Origin: Primorskyibacter flagellatus
GTDB lineage: Bacteria > Pseudomonadota > Alphaproteobacteria > Rhodobacterales > Rhodobacteraceae
Length of the DNA stretch: 64,000 nucleotides
Assembly: GCF_014638275.1 (NCBI RefSeq)
Contig: NZ_BMFJ01000001.1
Span: forward strand, 1,476,338-1,540,337
Direction of reading: 5' to 3'
In this document: one piece after another, positions 34,750-43,459 of the stretch
Layout: the number at the start of each line of letters is the position of its first letter
Position numbering within the stretch: position 1 is the stretch's first letter
Made by a program: the position numbers and the translations under genes
Notes under the pieces: model-generated
What the model was told of the DNA's origin: nothing
Seen by the model: the letters and a program-made list of their open reading frames with translations, nothing else
Databases searched by the model: none

Positions 34750-36812
34750 GCGGCCGTTACCACCAGCGCATCGACCGCGCAGCCCCCGTCGGGCGTGACG
34801 CGGAGGGGGTTGAGGTCGACCGAGTGGACGCCGCCGTCCGCCAGCATCGTCGCCACCCCCTGCGCGGCGCGGATCAACGGGGCGGCACCCAGCGGGCGGC
34901 GTCCACGGAACCCGCGGAACAGCGGAGCGATGCGCAGTGAGTCGAGCGCCTGCCGCACCGCGTCATCGCTGAATGGCGGAAGGAGAAGTGCGGTGTCCGG
35001 CATCGCCTCGACCGCGATGCCGCCGTCGCCGACCATCACCACGGGGCCGAAGACCGGGTCGACGTGACCGCCGACGACGATCTCCCGCTCTGCCGGGACC
35101 ATGGGGGCGGCAAGCACGCCTTCGAAGGGGTGGCCGAGCGCCTCCATCCGTTCCTTCAGCGTGGCGAGGACCGTCTCCGGATCACGGCCTGCGTCGATGT
35201 GGGTGAGGACAAGGCCATGGTCCGACTTATGGGCTACGGCGGCCGAGATCGCCTTGACCACAACCGGCCCGTCCTGCGTTGCGATGAACGCCTTCAGGTC
35301 TGCAGCCGTCGTGCAGCGCCGATGCGGAACGACCGGCACGCCATGGCGCGCGGCAATGGCGAGCGAATCCGGTTCGCTGAGCGTTCGCCCCTGCCCGCCA
35401 CCCGCGTCACGTTCGACGGGTCCGGCCCCGGCGGCATCGGCGGCGGCGATCAGGGCACGGTGACGGGCGACCTGGGACAGGGCGCGGATGGCGGCGTGAT
35501 CCGTCTCGAACACCGGAACACCCTTGGCGGCGAAGGCAGCGCGGATGCGGGGCTGCGCGGCGGAAAGCACCACGGGCTTGCCAGAGGTCCGGCTTATCGC
35601 TGCCGCGCCCGCGGCCATGCCCTCCACATCATATCCCTTGCCCGACACCGGCAGCCCGACCAGCAGCGCGCCGACCCCGGCGTCGTCTGCGGCGATTTTC
35701 GCGGCGCGCGGCAGAAGCGTGCTGTCGGACAGGATCGCGCCGGTCAGGTCGATCGGGTTCTCGATCCCTGCAAAGGCCGGAAGAGTGTCGCGCAGCGCGG
35801 AGAGGCTGGCGGGAGACAGATCGGCCACCGGGTGCCCGGCAAGGTCGGCGGCGTCCACCGCCAGCACCCCGCTCGCCCCGCTTGAGGAGATGACGCACAA
35901 CCCGCCCTCCGTCCCTCCCGTCCCGGCCAGGTAGAGGTCGGCCGCGTGTACCAGCTCCGCCATGCTGTCCGCCCGCCAGATGCCGTGTTTCGCAAAGAAG
36001 GCGTCCACCACCCGATCCGGCGTGGCAATCGCCCCGGTGTGGGAGGCGGCGGCGCGGCGTCCCCGTTCCGACCGGCCCGCCTTGAGCGCGACCACCGGCA
36101 CCCCGCGCGCCCGTGCCAGCGCCGCCGCGCGCGCCAGCATGGCCGGGTCCCCAAGGCTTTCCAGGTAGAGCAGCAGCAGCCTCACCTCCGGATCGTCCAG
36201 CACCGCGCAGGCCAGTTCCGACACCGTCACGTCGCAGTCGTTGCCGGTCGCGTGGACATGGCGCACGCCGATTCCCCGGCCCCTCAGCAGGCCATAGGGC
36301 ACCCCGCTCATCGCGCCGCTCTGCGAGATGATGGCGACGGGGCCGTCCTGCGGGTCGGCCTCGGAGAACATGGTGGAAAAGGACAGGATCGCTCCGGTGC
36401 CGAAATTCGCGAGGCCCTGGCTGTTCGGCCCGATCAGGCGCATGTTGCCGGCACGCGCGATGTCGCGCAGCCGGACTTCCGCGGCCTTGCCCTCGGGCCC
36501 CGTCTCGCCGAAGCCCGAGGCGATGATGACGGCGGCACCAACTCCCATTTCCGCGCTCTGCGTCACCGCGTCGATGGCCGCCTGTCCGGGAACCGCGACG
36601 ACCACCGCGTCGGGAACACCGGGCAGCGCGTCCAGCGCTGGAAAGGCGGGCAGACCCTGCACCCGGTCGCGCCCCGGATTGATCGGCCAGAGCGCCCCGG
36701 CATAGCCCTGCCGCTTCATGTAGTAGATCGGCCTTCCGCCGATCTTGTCGGTGTTGTCCGAAGCGCCGACAATCGCGACGCTCCGGGGGGACAGGACCGA
36801 AGTCAGTGTCAT
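34695..36812 (-). CDS. NDP-forming acyl-CoA ligase (module A)
   Basis: The 705-residue enzyme belongs to the ADP-forming acetate-CoA ligase family. The CoA-binding domain starts SVAIVGASDNTDKIGGRPI; the phosphohistidine motif is AASHTGAIATPDRVVDAFF; the ATP-grasp domain has VVVKAISAAVAHKSDHGLV and GGHVDPVFGPVVMVGDGGI. It is strongly similar throughout to the ligase at 39320-41404, which shares GASDN.DKIGGRPI and the PLFRGFRG segment near the C-terminus. It is read toward lysR and is divergent from iclR. It likely activates the acid imported by the nearby TRAP or TTT system. Confidence 0.88.
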   Translation of the reverse strand: MTLTSVLSPRSVAIVGASDNTDKIGGRPIYYMKRQGYAGALWPINPGRDRVQGLPAFPALDALPGVPDAVVVAVPGQAAIDAVTQSAEMGVGAAVIIASGFGETGPEGKAAEVRLRDIARAGNMRLIGPNSQGLANFGTGAILSFSTMFSEADPQDGPVAIISQSGAMSGVPYGLLRGRGIGVRHVHATGNDCDVTVSELACAVLDDPEVRLLLLYLESLGDPAMLARAAALARARGVPVVALKAGRSERGRRAAASHTGAIATPDRVVDAFFAKHGIWRADSMAELVHAADLYLAGTGGTEGGLCVISSSGASGVLAVDAADLAGHPVADLSPASLSALRDTLPAFAGIENPIDLTGAILSDSTLLPRAAKIAADDAGVGALLVGLPVSGKGYDVEGMAAGAAAISRTSGKPVVLSAAQPRIRAAFAAKGVPVFETDHAAIRALSQVARHRALIAAADAAGAGPVERDAGGGQGRTLSEPDSLAIAARHGVPVVPHRRCTTAADLKAFIATQDGPVVVKAISAAVAHKSDHGLVLTHIDAGRDPETVLATLKERMEALGHPFEGVLAAPMVPAEREIVVGGHVDPVFGPVVMVGDGGIAVEAMPDTALLLPPFSDDAVRQALDSLRIAPLFRGFRGRRPLGAAPLIRAAQGVATMLADGGVHSVDLNPLRVTPDGGCAVDALVVTAAQPDLVKGAGQGDAMEKS

Positions 36813-37033
36813 TGCGGGGCCTCCTCGCTCTCCTCCGGCGGCTAGGGTGCGCAGCCGCGATCAGGAACTGAAGTGCAAAATTTTCAGGAAATGGTGCGCC
36901 AGACGCATCAGTTGAATGGGCCTCCCGACGACTTCGCCCGATAAGCAGCGGAGTCTCACCTGACGATACTTTTGAACCCGGCCCGTCCCTCCGACGGTTG
37001 ACAGTGCGGGTCAGGGCGGCAGACATCTCCGCC

Positions 37034-37852
37034 ATGGTGACCCAAGCCGATGCCGAAAACGAAGACCGCAGCGGAGCCTCCAGCATACGCCGGACCGTGA
37101 TCCTGCTGCGGGCCGTCGCACAGGGTGGCGACCGGGGCCGGAGGCTGTCGGACCTGGCGCGCGAGACCGGGCTTCACAAGGCCACCGCCTCGCGCATCCT
37201 CGGCCATCTGGTCGAGGAGCAGGCGGTCGTGCGCGGCGCGGACAAGCACTTTGCCCTGTCTCGCGACATGCAACACGCCATGGGACTGCCGCATTCAATT
37301 TCCCACCTCCGGGCGCAGGCGCGTCCCCTGCTGGCGGACCTGACCGACCAGCTGGAGGATGTGACCCTGCTGTCGGTGCGCAGCGGATATGACTCGCTCT
37401 GCATCGACCGGCATGTGGGGCGCTGGCCCTTGCAGGCGCTGTCGCTGGATGTCGGGCGGCGGCGGCCGCTTGGCGTCGGGGCGGGCAGTCTCAGCCTTTA
37501 CTCATGGCTCGACGATGCGGAGCGCGCGCAGATCCGCAGCGCAATCGCGGAGGAAATGTCGGCCTTCCCCAAGGCCGGGCCGGAACGGATCGAGGAGCTT
37601 GCCGCGCAGTCCCGCGCGCAGGGCTTCACCTACCTGCCGGATTTCGTCGTGCCCGGCATGACCGGGATCGGCGCACCGGTGCGCGACCGCAACGGCGCGG
37701 TGATCGCGGCGATCAGCATCGCGGCGGTCGGCGACCGTCTGAAGGGAGAGCGGGGCGGCAAGGCCACGGCCCTGCTGCTGGAGACACGGGACAGGCTGGA
37801 AGCGCGGCTGAAAGGCACGCCGCTGGCGGCAACGGGAGAGGAGAGCACATGA
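37034..37852 (+). CDS. IclR family transcriptional regulator
   Basis: The 272-residue product (ATG 37034 chosen) has the IclR winged helix (SSIRRTVILLRAVAQGGDRG; RLSDLARETGLHKATASRIL) and the effector-binding domain (DVTLLSVRSGYDSLCIDRHV; RRRPLGVGAGSLSLYSWL; MTGIGAPVRDRNGAVIAAIS). An upstream in-frame TTG at 36998 is part of a -35-like TTGACA and was not used. It overlaps the next gene by 4 bp, which places the regulator in the same transcript as module B, so autoregulation is likely. Confidence 0.9.
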   Translation: MVTQADAENEDRSGASSIRRTVILLRAVAQGGDRGRRLSDLARETGLHKATASRILGHLVEEQAVVRGADKHFALSRDMQHAMGLPHSISHLRAQARPLLADLTDQLEDVTLLSVRSGYDSLCIDRHVGRWPLQALSLDVGRRRPLGVGAGSLSLYSWLDDAERAQIRSAIAEEMSAFPKAGPERIEELAAQSRAQGFTYLPDFVVPGMTGIGAPVRDRNGAVIAAISIAAVGDRLKGERGGKATALLLETRDRLEARLKGTPLAATGEEST

Positions 37853-39006
37853 CGCGGACGGGGACGGCGGCACGGATCAGCGGCATCGGGGGCACGGCCT
37901 TCGGGCGGCACGAAGGGGCGGACACGCTGGCGCTGATGGCGCGGGCCGCGAACGCCGCGATCGCCGATGCGGGCGTGGCGCGGGGCGAGGTGGACGGCAT
38001 CCTCGTCGGCTATTCCACCGCGATGCCGCACCTGATGCTGGCGTCGGTCCTGGCCGAACACCTCGGCATACAGCCGGGCTACGCCCATGCTGTCCAGATG
38101 GGCGGGGCAACGGGCTGCGGCATGGTGATGCTGGCACGGCTGCTGGTCGCCTCGGGCCAGTGCAACGCGGTGCTTGTTGTCGGCGGAGAGAACCGGCTGA
38201 CCGGGCAGCGGTCGCGCGACGACGTGATCCAGACGCTCGCCCAGGTCGGCCACCCGGTCTACGAGGTGCCCTACGGCACGACGATCCCCGGCTACTACGC
38301 CCTGCTCGCGTCGCAATACATGCACCGCTACGGACTGACAGAGGCCGATCTGGCAGAGATGGCCGTCCTGATGCGCGACCACGCGGCGGCGCATCCGGAC
38401 GCGCAGTTCCGCGATCCGATCACGGTGGACGACGTGATGGCGTCGCGTCCGATTGCCGAACCGCTCAAGCTGCTGGACTGCTGCCCGATCTCGGACGGAT
38501 CACAGGCGGTGCTGGTGACGCGGCCGGGGCTGGGCCGGACCGGGCCGGTGATTGCGGGAACGGGTCAGGCGCATATGGCGCAACACCTGTCGATGATGAC
38601 CGATATCGACGACATGGGCGCGGCACGCTCGGCGCAACAGGCCTTCGGCGAGGCCGGTCTCACGGTGCGAGACGTCGGGGTGCTTGGCGTCTACGACAGC
38701 TTCACCATCACCGTGACCATGCTGCTCGAGGAAATCGGGTTCTCGGCCCGCGGCGCCGCGCCGGCAGAGGCAAAGGCGGGGCGGTACGGAACCGGGGGGC
38801 TCGCGCTCAATACCCATGGGGGACTGTTGTCCTATGGGCACCCGGGCGTTGCGGGCGGCATGGCGCATCTGGCGGAGGTCGTGGCCCAGATGCGCGGCGA
38901 GGCCGGGGCGCGACAGAAGGCAGAGGTGCCGGAGGTCGGCTTCGTGCATGGCGACGGCGGTGTGCTGTCGGCCCATGTGAGCCTTGTCCTGACGGCGGAG
39001 GAATGA
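37849..39006 (+). CDS. Thiolase-like protein of the lipid-transfer/aldolase type, nucleophilic Cys displaced
   Basis: The 385-residue protein has the thiolase fold: ISGIGGTAFGRHEGADTLAL at the N-terminus, and NTHGGLLSYGHPGVAGGMAH near the C-terminus, which keeps the His of GHP. At the usual Cys motif (CASG) it reads GGATGCGMVMLARLLVASGQ; aligning on LLVASG puts Gly at the nucleophile position. Its partner gene encodes a DUF35 zinc-ribbon/OB protein and overlaps it by 4 bp, like the Ltp2-ChsH2 retro-aldolase pair of steroid degraders. I infer a C-C bond enzyme on a CoA ester, lyase or acyltransferase, rather than a standard thiolase. Confidence 0.82.
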   Translation: MTRTGTAARISGIGGTAFGRHEGADTLALMARAANAAIADAGVARGEVDGILVGYSTAMPHLMLASVLAEHLGIQPGYAHAVQMGGATGCGMVMLARLLVASGQCNAVLVVGGENRLTGQRSRDDVIQTLAQVGHPVYEVPYGTTIPGYYALLASQYMHRYGLTEADLAEMAVLMRDHAAAHPDAQFRDPITVDDVMASRPIAEPLKLLDCCPISDGSQAVLVTRPGLGRTGPVIAGTGQAHMAQHLSMMTDIDDMGAARSAQQAFGEAGLTVRDVGVLGVYDSFTITVTMLLEEIGFSARGAAPAEAKAGRYGTGGLALNTHGGLLSYGHPGVAGGMAHLAEVVAQMRGEAGARQKAEVPEVGFVHGDGGVLSAHVSLVLTAEE

Positions 39007-39323
39007 CCATGCATTACCAGCACTGCACCGCCTGCGGGCAGATCCAGTATTTCGACCGGCCCTTCTGCGCCGCCTGCGGTAGCAGCGACGTGGCGCAGCG
39101 CGATGCCCGCGGCACCGGCGCGGTGGCGGCGGCGACCATGCTGCACCGGGCCCCGTCGAAGGAGATGGCGCATCTCGTTCCATACGAAATCCTGCTGGTC
39201 GACATGGACGAGGGGTTCCGCGCCATGGCGCGCGGCCCCGGCGGATCTGTCATCGGGCAGCGGGTCCGGCTGACCCGCGCGGAGGACGGCCTGTTGCACG
39301 CAACGGCGGAGGGCACGGCATGA
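39003..39323 (+). CDS. DUF35 zinc-ribbon/OB-fold acyl-CoA-associated protein
   Basis: The 106-residue protein has an N-terminal rubredoxin-like zinc ribbon (CTACGQIQYFDRPFCAACG, two CxxC pairs) and a C-terminal OB-fold part (MLHRAPSKEMAHLVPYEILL; VRLTRAEDGLLHA). DUF35 proteins serve as partners of thiolase-like enzymes, where the OB fold helps bind the CoA ester. Start ATG 39003 overlaps the thiolase-like gene by 4 bp; a second ATG at 39009 is possible. It overlaps the ligase gene by 4 bp as well. Confidence 0.88.
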   Translation: MTMHYQHCTACGQIQYFDRPFCAACGSSDVAQRDARGTGAVAAATMLHRAPSKEMAHLVPYEILLVDMDEGFRAMARGPGGSVIGQRVRLTRAEDGLLHATAEGTA

Positions 39324-41404
39324 ACCCCCTGCTCAACCCGAAAAGCGTCGCGATCCTCGGGGCCTCCGACAATCCCGACAAGATCGGCGGGCGTCCGATC
39401 CGGTTCATGCGGGAATTCGGCTTTGCCGGCACGATCTACCCGGTCAATCCGGGCCGCGACATGGTGCAGGGGTTGAAGAGCTATCCCTCCCTCGCCGATC
39501 TGCCCGAAGCGCCGGAGGCGGTGATCGTCGCCGTCGCGGGGGATGCGGTGGAACCGGCCGTGGCAGAATGCGCGCGCATCGGCGTGAAACTTGCGGTCAT
39601 CATGGCCAGCGGATTTGGCGAGACGGGGCCCGAGGGCAAGGCGACGGAGGCGCGGATGCGCGCCACGGCGCATGCGGCGGGCATGCGGCTGATCGGGCCC
39701 AACAGCCAGGGGGTCGCGAATTTCGGCTCCGGCGCGATCCTGTCGTTTTCGACCATGTTCGTGGAGACGCCGCCGATGGACGGCCCCGTCGCGTCAATCA
39801 GCCAGAGCGGGGGGATGAGCGTCGTCCCCTACGGGCTGCTGCGCGACAAGGGGATCGGGCTGCGCTATGTGAACGCGACCGGGAACGACTGCGACATCTC
39901 GGCGGCGGAGATGGTGTCGATGGTGCTGGACGACCCGGAGATCCGGCTGATCCTGCTCTACATCGAAAACCTCGCGGACCCCGAGGCAATGGCGCAGGCA
40001 GCGATCAAGGCACGGAACCGGGGCGTGCCGATCGTGGCGCTGAAACCGGGGGAGTCCGAAACCGGCAAGCGCGCGGCGGAGAGCCATACCGGGGCTATCG
40101 CGACCTCTCACCGGGTGGTGGAGGCGTTCTTCCGCAAATACGGCATCTGGCGCGCGCGGGGCACGCGGGATCTGGTGCATGCGGCGGAGATGTACCTGCA
40201 CGGCTGGCAGCCGAGTGGCGAGAACCTCGCCGTGATCTCCAACTCCGGCGCGGTCTGCGTGCTGGCCTCGGATGCGGCAGAGCGGGAAGGGCTTAAGGTC
40301 CCTGCCCTGACGACCGAGACAGAGGCGAAGCTGACCGCGATCCTTCCGGCCTTCGCTTCTCCGCGAAACCCGGTGGACATCACGGCGGCGCTGCTTTCCA
40401 ACAGCGGGCTTTTCGGTGAGGCGCTGCCGGTCGCCGGGTCCGATCCGAACGTGGACATGTTCCTCGTCGGGCTGCCGGTGACGGGCCAGGGCTATGACTA
40501 TCCCCGTTTCGCGCGCGATACGGGGGCCTTCCTGAAAGCAAGCGGCAAGCCGACCGCCGTGGCGAACATCCAGCCCCATGTGCGCGCGGTGTTCCGGGCC
40601 GAAGGCGTGCCGGCCTTCGACAGCGAGGATGATGCGGTCGCCGCCATGGCGCAGTTTGCCCACCATCACCGCCTGATGCGGGAGGCCGCGCCTGCGCCCT
40701 TCGACCGTACCATGCGGCCCGCCGGGGGAAAGCGGGAGGTGCGGGACGAATTCGCCTCTCTCTCCCTGCTCGACGCAGCGGGGATCGCGACACCGCGCCG
40801 GGTGCTGTGCGGCACGGCGGAGGAAGCGATCGCGCTGCTGGCCGATGTGCCTGCGGGTATCGTGCTCAAGGCCTGTTCTGGGGCGATCCCGCACAAGTCC
40901 GACCACGGGCTTGTCCGGGTCGGGTTGCGGGATGCCGATGCCGTCCGCGCCGCATGGGCCGGAATCCGCGCCGCGCTGGAGCGGATCGGCCACCCGGAGG
41001 CGGGCATGCTGGCGGCAGAGATGATCCCGGCCCGGCATGAAATGATCGTCGGCGGCCATCACGACCCGCATTTCGGACCCGTGGTGGTGATCGGCGACGG
41101 CGGCATCGCGGTTGAGGCGATGCCGGACAACCAGCTGCTCCTCCCGCCGTTTTCGGACGCTGAGGTGCACCGCGCGCTCGACCGGCTGCGCATCGCGCCG
41201 CTGTTCCGGGGCTTCCGGGGCCAGGGTGCACTGGATGCCGATGCGGTGGCGCGGGCGGCGCAGGGTGTTGCGCGGTTGCTGCGGGAGGATCCCGCCGTCG
41301 CGTCCGTCGAGGTCAATCCGCTGATGGTGGCCGAACGCGGGGCCTGGGCGGTGGATGCGCTGGTCGAGGTCGTCGCGGAGGAAGAGGTCGGCCTTACCGC
41401 CTGA
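39320..41404 (+). CDS. NDP-forming acyl-CoA ligase (module B)
   Basis: This 694-residue acetate-CoA ligase family enzyme shows SVAILGASDNPDKIGGRPIR in the CoA-binding domain, the phosphohistidine motif AESHTGAIATSHRVVEAFF, and ATP-grasp motifs VLKACSGAIPHKSDHGLVRV and GGHHDPHFGPVVVIGDGGI. It is co-translated with the thiolase/DUF35 pair and followed by TctB-TctA after 23 bases. It is the likely activating enzyme for the acid imported by the TTT transporter. Close paralogue of 34695-36812. Confidence 0.9.
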   Translation: MNPLLNPKSVAILGASDNPDKIGGRPIRFMREFGFAGTIYPVNPGRDMVQGLKSYPSLADLPEAPEAVIVAVAGDAVEPAVAECARIGVKLAVIMASGFGETGPEGKATEARMRATAHAAGMRLIGPNSQGVANFGSGAILSFSTMFVETPPMDGPVASISQSGGMSVVPYGLLRDKGIGLRYVNATGNDCDISAAEMVSMVLDDPEIRLILLYIENLADPEAMAQAAIKARNRGVPIVALKPGESETGKRAAESHTGAIATSHRVVEAFFRKYGIWRARGTRDLVHAAEMYLHGWQPSGENLAVISNSGAVCVLASDAAEREGLKVPALTTETEAKLTAILPAFASPRNPVDITAALLSNSGLFGEALPVAGSDPNVDMFLVGLPVTGQGYDYPRFARDTGAFLKASGKPTAVANIQPHVRAVFRAEGVPAFDSEDDAVAAMAQFAHHHRLMREAAPAPFDRTMRPAGGKREVRDEFASLSLLDAAGIATPRRVLCGTAEEAIALLADVPAGIVLKACSGAIPHKSDHGLVRVGLRDADAVRAAWAGIRAALERIGHPEAGMLAAEMIPARHEMIVGGHHDPHFGPVVVIGDGGIAVEAMPDNQLLLPPFSDAEVHRALDRLRIAPLFRGFRGQGALDADAVARAAQGVARLLREDPAVASVEVNPLMVAERGAWAVDALVEVVAEEEVGLTA

Positions 41405-41427
41405 ACCGGAACAGAGGGGGGAGCAGG

Positions 41428-41871
41428 ATGATACGGATGAACCAACTGGCCGGAGGGCTTTGTCTTTTGGCGGGCCTTGTGCTGGCGGCACTGGCCATGG
41501 CGATGCCGGTCGGCAGCCTGTCCCGGATGGGACCGGGATTCCTGCCGCTGGCGATTGCGGGCGGGCTCTGCATGATCGGGGTCTGCATCGCGCTGTTCGA
41601 CCGGGACGCGACCGGCATCGCCCGGCCGGCGGAGATCCGGTCCCAGCTGAGGGCGCTGGCCGCTGTTCTGGGTGCCGTCGCGCTGTTCGCGCTGCTGGTC
41701 GACCGGGCCGGACTGGTGCCGACCAGCGCGCTGTCGGCCTTCGCGGCGTCCTTTGCGATGCGCGACATCTCGTGGACCGCACGGGTGACGCTTTCGGCGG
41801 TCATCGCCGTGATCTGCATCGCCATCTTCCATTTCGGGCTGCGCCTGCCCGTCCCCCTGATCGGCGCCTGA
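41428..41871 (+). CDS. tctB: Tripartite tricarboxylate transporter small membrane subunit TctB
   Basis: The 147-residue protein has about four membrane helices (GGLCLLAGLVLAALAMAMPV; GFLPLAIAGGLCMIGVCIAL; LAAVLGAVALFALLV; TLSAVIAVICIAIFHFGL) and the conserved GPGFLP motif after SRM. It forms the membrane part of the transporter with TctA. A purine-rich ribosome site (GGGGGGAGCAGG) precedes the ATG. tctA begins one base after its stop. Confidence 0.9.
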   Translation: MIRMNQLAGGLCLLAGLVLAALAMAMPVGSLSRMGPGFLPLAIAGGLCMIGVCIALFDRDATGIARPAEIRSQLRALAAVLGAVALFALLVDRAGLVPTSALSAFAASFAMRDISWTARVTLSAVIAVICIAIFHFGLRLPVPLIGA

Positions 41872-41872
41872 G

Positions 41873-43360
41873 ATGGGTTTGATCGACGGCCTCTCTCTCG
41901 GCATCGACGTGGCGCTCAGCCGGGTCAACGTGGCCTACTGCTTCCTCGGCGTGCTGATCGGCACCTTCGTCGGCGTCATTCCGGGCGTGGGTGCGCTGGC
42001 GGCGATCTCCATGATCCTGCCGCTGTCCTTCTACCTCGACCCGACGACGGCGATCGTCCTGCTGGCGGGCATCTACTACGGAACCGTTTACGGAGGATCG
42101 ACCGCAGCGATCCTGCTGAACCTGCCCGGCGTACCTTCCGCCGCCGTCGCCTGTCTCGACGGCTATCCGATGACCAGGCAGGGACGCGGCGGGGTGGCGC
42201 TGTTCCTCACCACGATGGCGAGTTTCGTGGGCTCCATGCTCGGACTGGCGGCGCTGGTGTTCTTTGCCGACGCGATCTCCGACATCGGACTGTCGCTGCG
42301 GCCGGCGGACTATTTCCTGCTGATGACGCTTGGCCTTGTCGCGGCGGCGGCGATCCCGACGGGGTCCCCGCTCAAGGGTCTGGCGATGGTGTTCATCGGG
42401 CTGGCAATGGGCACGGTCGGGACGGACATCGCCACCGGCATGGCGCGCTTCACCTTCGGGGTGCCGGAGCTGCTGGACGGTCTGAGCCTGGTCGCGCTCG
42501 CCATGGGGCTGTTCGGGATTTCCGAGGTCATCGTCACCTCCTCCCTGCCCCGCCGGCGCGCCAGTGCGGGCGGCATCACCCTGCGCAGCATGATCCCGAC
42601 GCGGCAGGACCTGCGCGAAGGGGCGATGCCGATGGCGCGGGGCGCGGGGATCGGCGGGCTGTTCGGCGCCCTGCCCGGCGTCGGAGGGACCATCGCCTGC
42701 TTCATCTCCTACGCTGTCGAAAAACGTCTGTCGCGGCATCCGGAGAAATTCGGCCACGGCGCGGTCGAAGGCATCTGCGCGTCTGAATCGGCCAACAACT
42801 CCGCCGTTCAGACCGCCTTCATCCCCTCCCTGACGCTCGGCATTCCCGGCGATGCGGTGATGGCGCTGATGCTTGGCGCGCTCATCATCCACGGGATCAC
42901 GCCGGGGCCGCTGCTGATCGAACAGCAGCCGGGCATGTTCTGGGGGCTGGTCGTCAGCTTCATCCTCGGCAACATCTTCCTCGTGATCCTCAACATCCCG
43001 CTGATCGGCATCTGGCTGAAGCTGCTGTCGATCCCGTATCATTTCATGTTCCCGGCGATCATCGTCTTCATCTGCTTCGGGGCGTTTTCGGTAAACGGCA
43101 ACGCCTTCGACGTCTGGGCCCTCGGAGCACTCGGCGCGCTTGGCTGGATGCTGTCGCTGTTCGGCTTCCAGCCCGCGCCCCTGCTGCTCGGCTTCATCCT
43201 TGGCCCGATGATCGAGGAGAACCTGCGCCGCGCTCTGCAACTGTCGCGCGGGGATTTCGGGACGTTCGTGAATGACGGGCTGTCGGTGTCGCTGACCGCG
43301 CTGATCGTGGTACTGGTGCTACTGGCGGTGCTGAAGCCGGTGCTGGGGCGGCGGGGGTGA
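41873..43360 (+). CDS. tctA: Tripartite tricarboxylate transporter large membrane subunit TctA
   Basis: The 495-residue, roughly 12-helix protein contains the TctA hallmarks: GTFVGVIPGVGALAAISMIL near the N-terminus, YYGTVYGGSTAAILLNLPGV, and the repeat-like FGALPGVGGTIACFISYAVE plus GICASESANNSAVQTAFIPS. It uses an ion gradient to import carboxylates handed over by a TctC-type binding protein. The expected tctC is not adjacent in this operon; the nearest is at 44729-45688 on the other strand. Confidence 0.94.
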   Translation: MGLIDGLSLGIDVALSRVNVAYCFLGVLIGTFVGVIPGVGALAAISMILPLSFYLDPTTAIVLLAGIYYGTVYGGSTAAILLNLPGVPSAAVACLDGYPMTRQGRGGVALFLTTMASFVGSMLGLAALVFFADAISDIGLSLRPADYFLLMTLGLVAAAAIPTGSPLKGLAMVFIGLAMGTVGTDIATGMARFTFGVPELLDGLSLVALAMGLFGISEVIVTSSLPRRRASAGGITLRSMIPTRQDLREGAMPMARGAGIGGLFGALPGVGGTIACFISYAVEKRLSRHPEKFGHGAVEGICASESANNSAVQTAFIPSLTLGIPGDAVMALMLGALIIHGITPGPLLIEQQPGMFWGLVVSFILGNIFLVILNIPLIGIWLKLLSIPYHFMFPAIIVFICFGAFSVNGNAFDVWALGALGALGWMLSLFGFQPAPLLLGFILGPMIEENLRRALQLSRGDFGTFVNDGLSVSLTALIVVLVLLAVLKPVLGRRG

Positions 43361-43439
43361 GGGGCCGGGCGGAGACGGACAGCATTTGCCCATGCCAACT
43401 GCGGAAAGGCAGAGCGTCAGGCGCAGACCCGCGAGTCCA

Positions 43440-43459
43440 CGCCTGACAGAGGTCAGGCG
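43440..43459. terminator. Hairpin between convergent tctA and GST genes
   Basis: CGCCTGAC and GTCAGGCG form a perfect 8-bp stem around AGAG, overlapping the GST stop codon. It is well placed to end or protect both converging transcripts, but neither side has a T-run. Confidence 0.45.

Noticed and set aside
36998..37003. TTG start for the IclR gene
   Set aside because: The bases form a -35-like TTGACA and the ATG at 37034 gives a normal IclR N-terminus.
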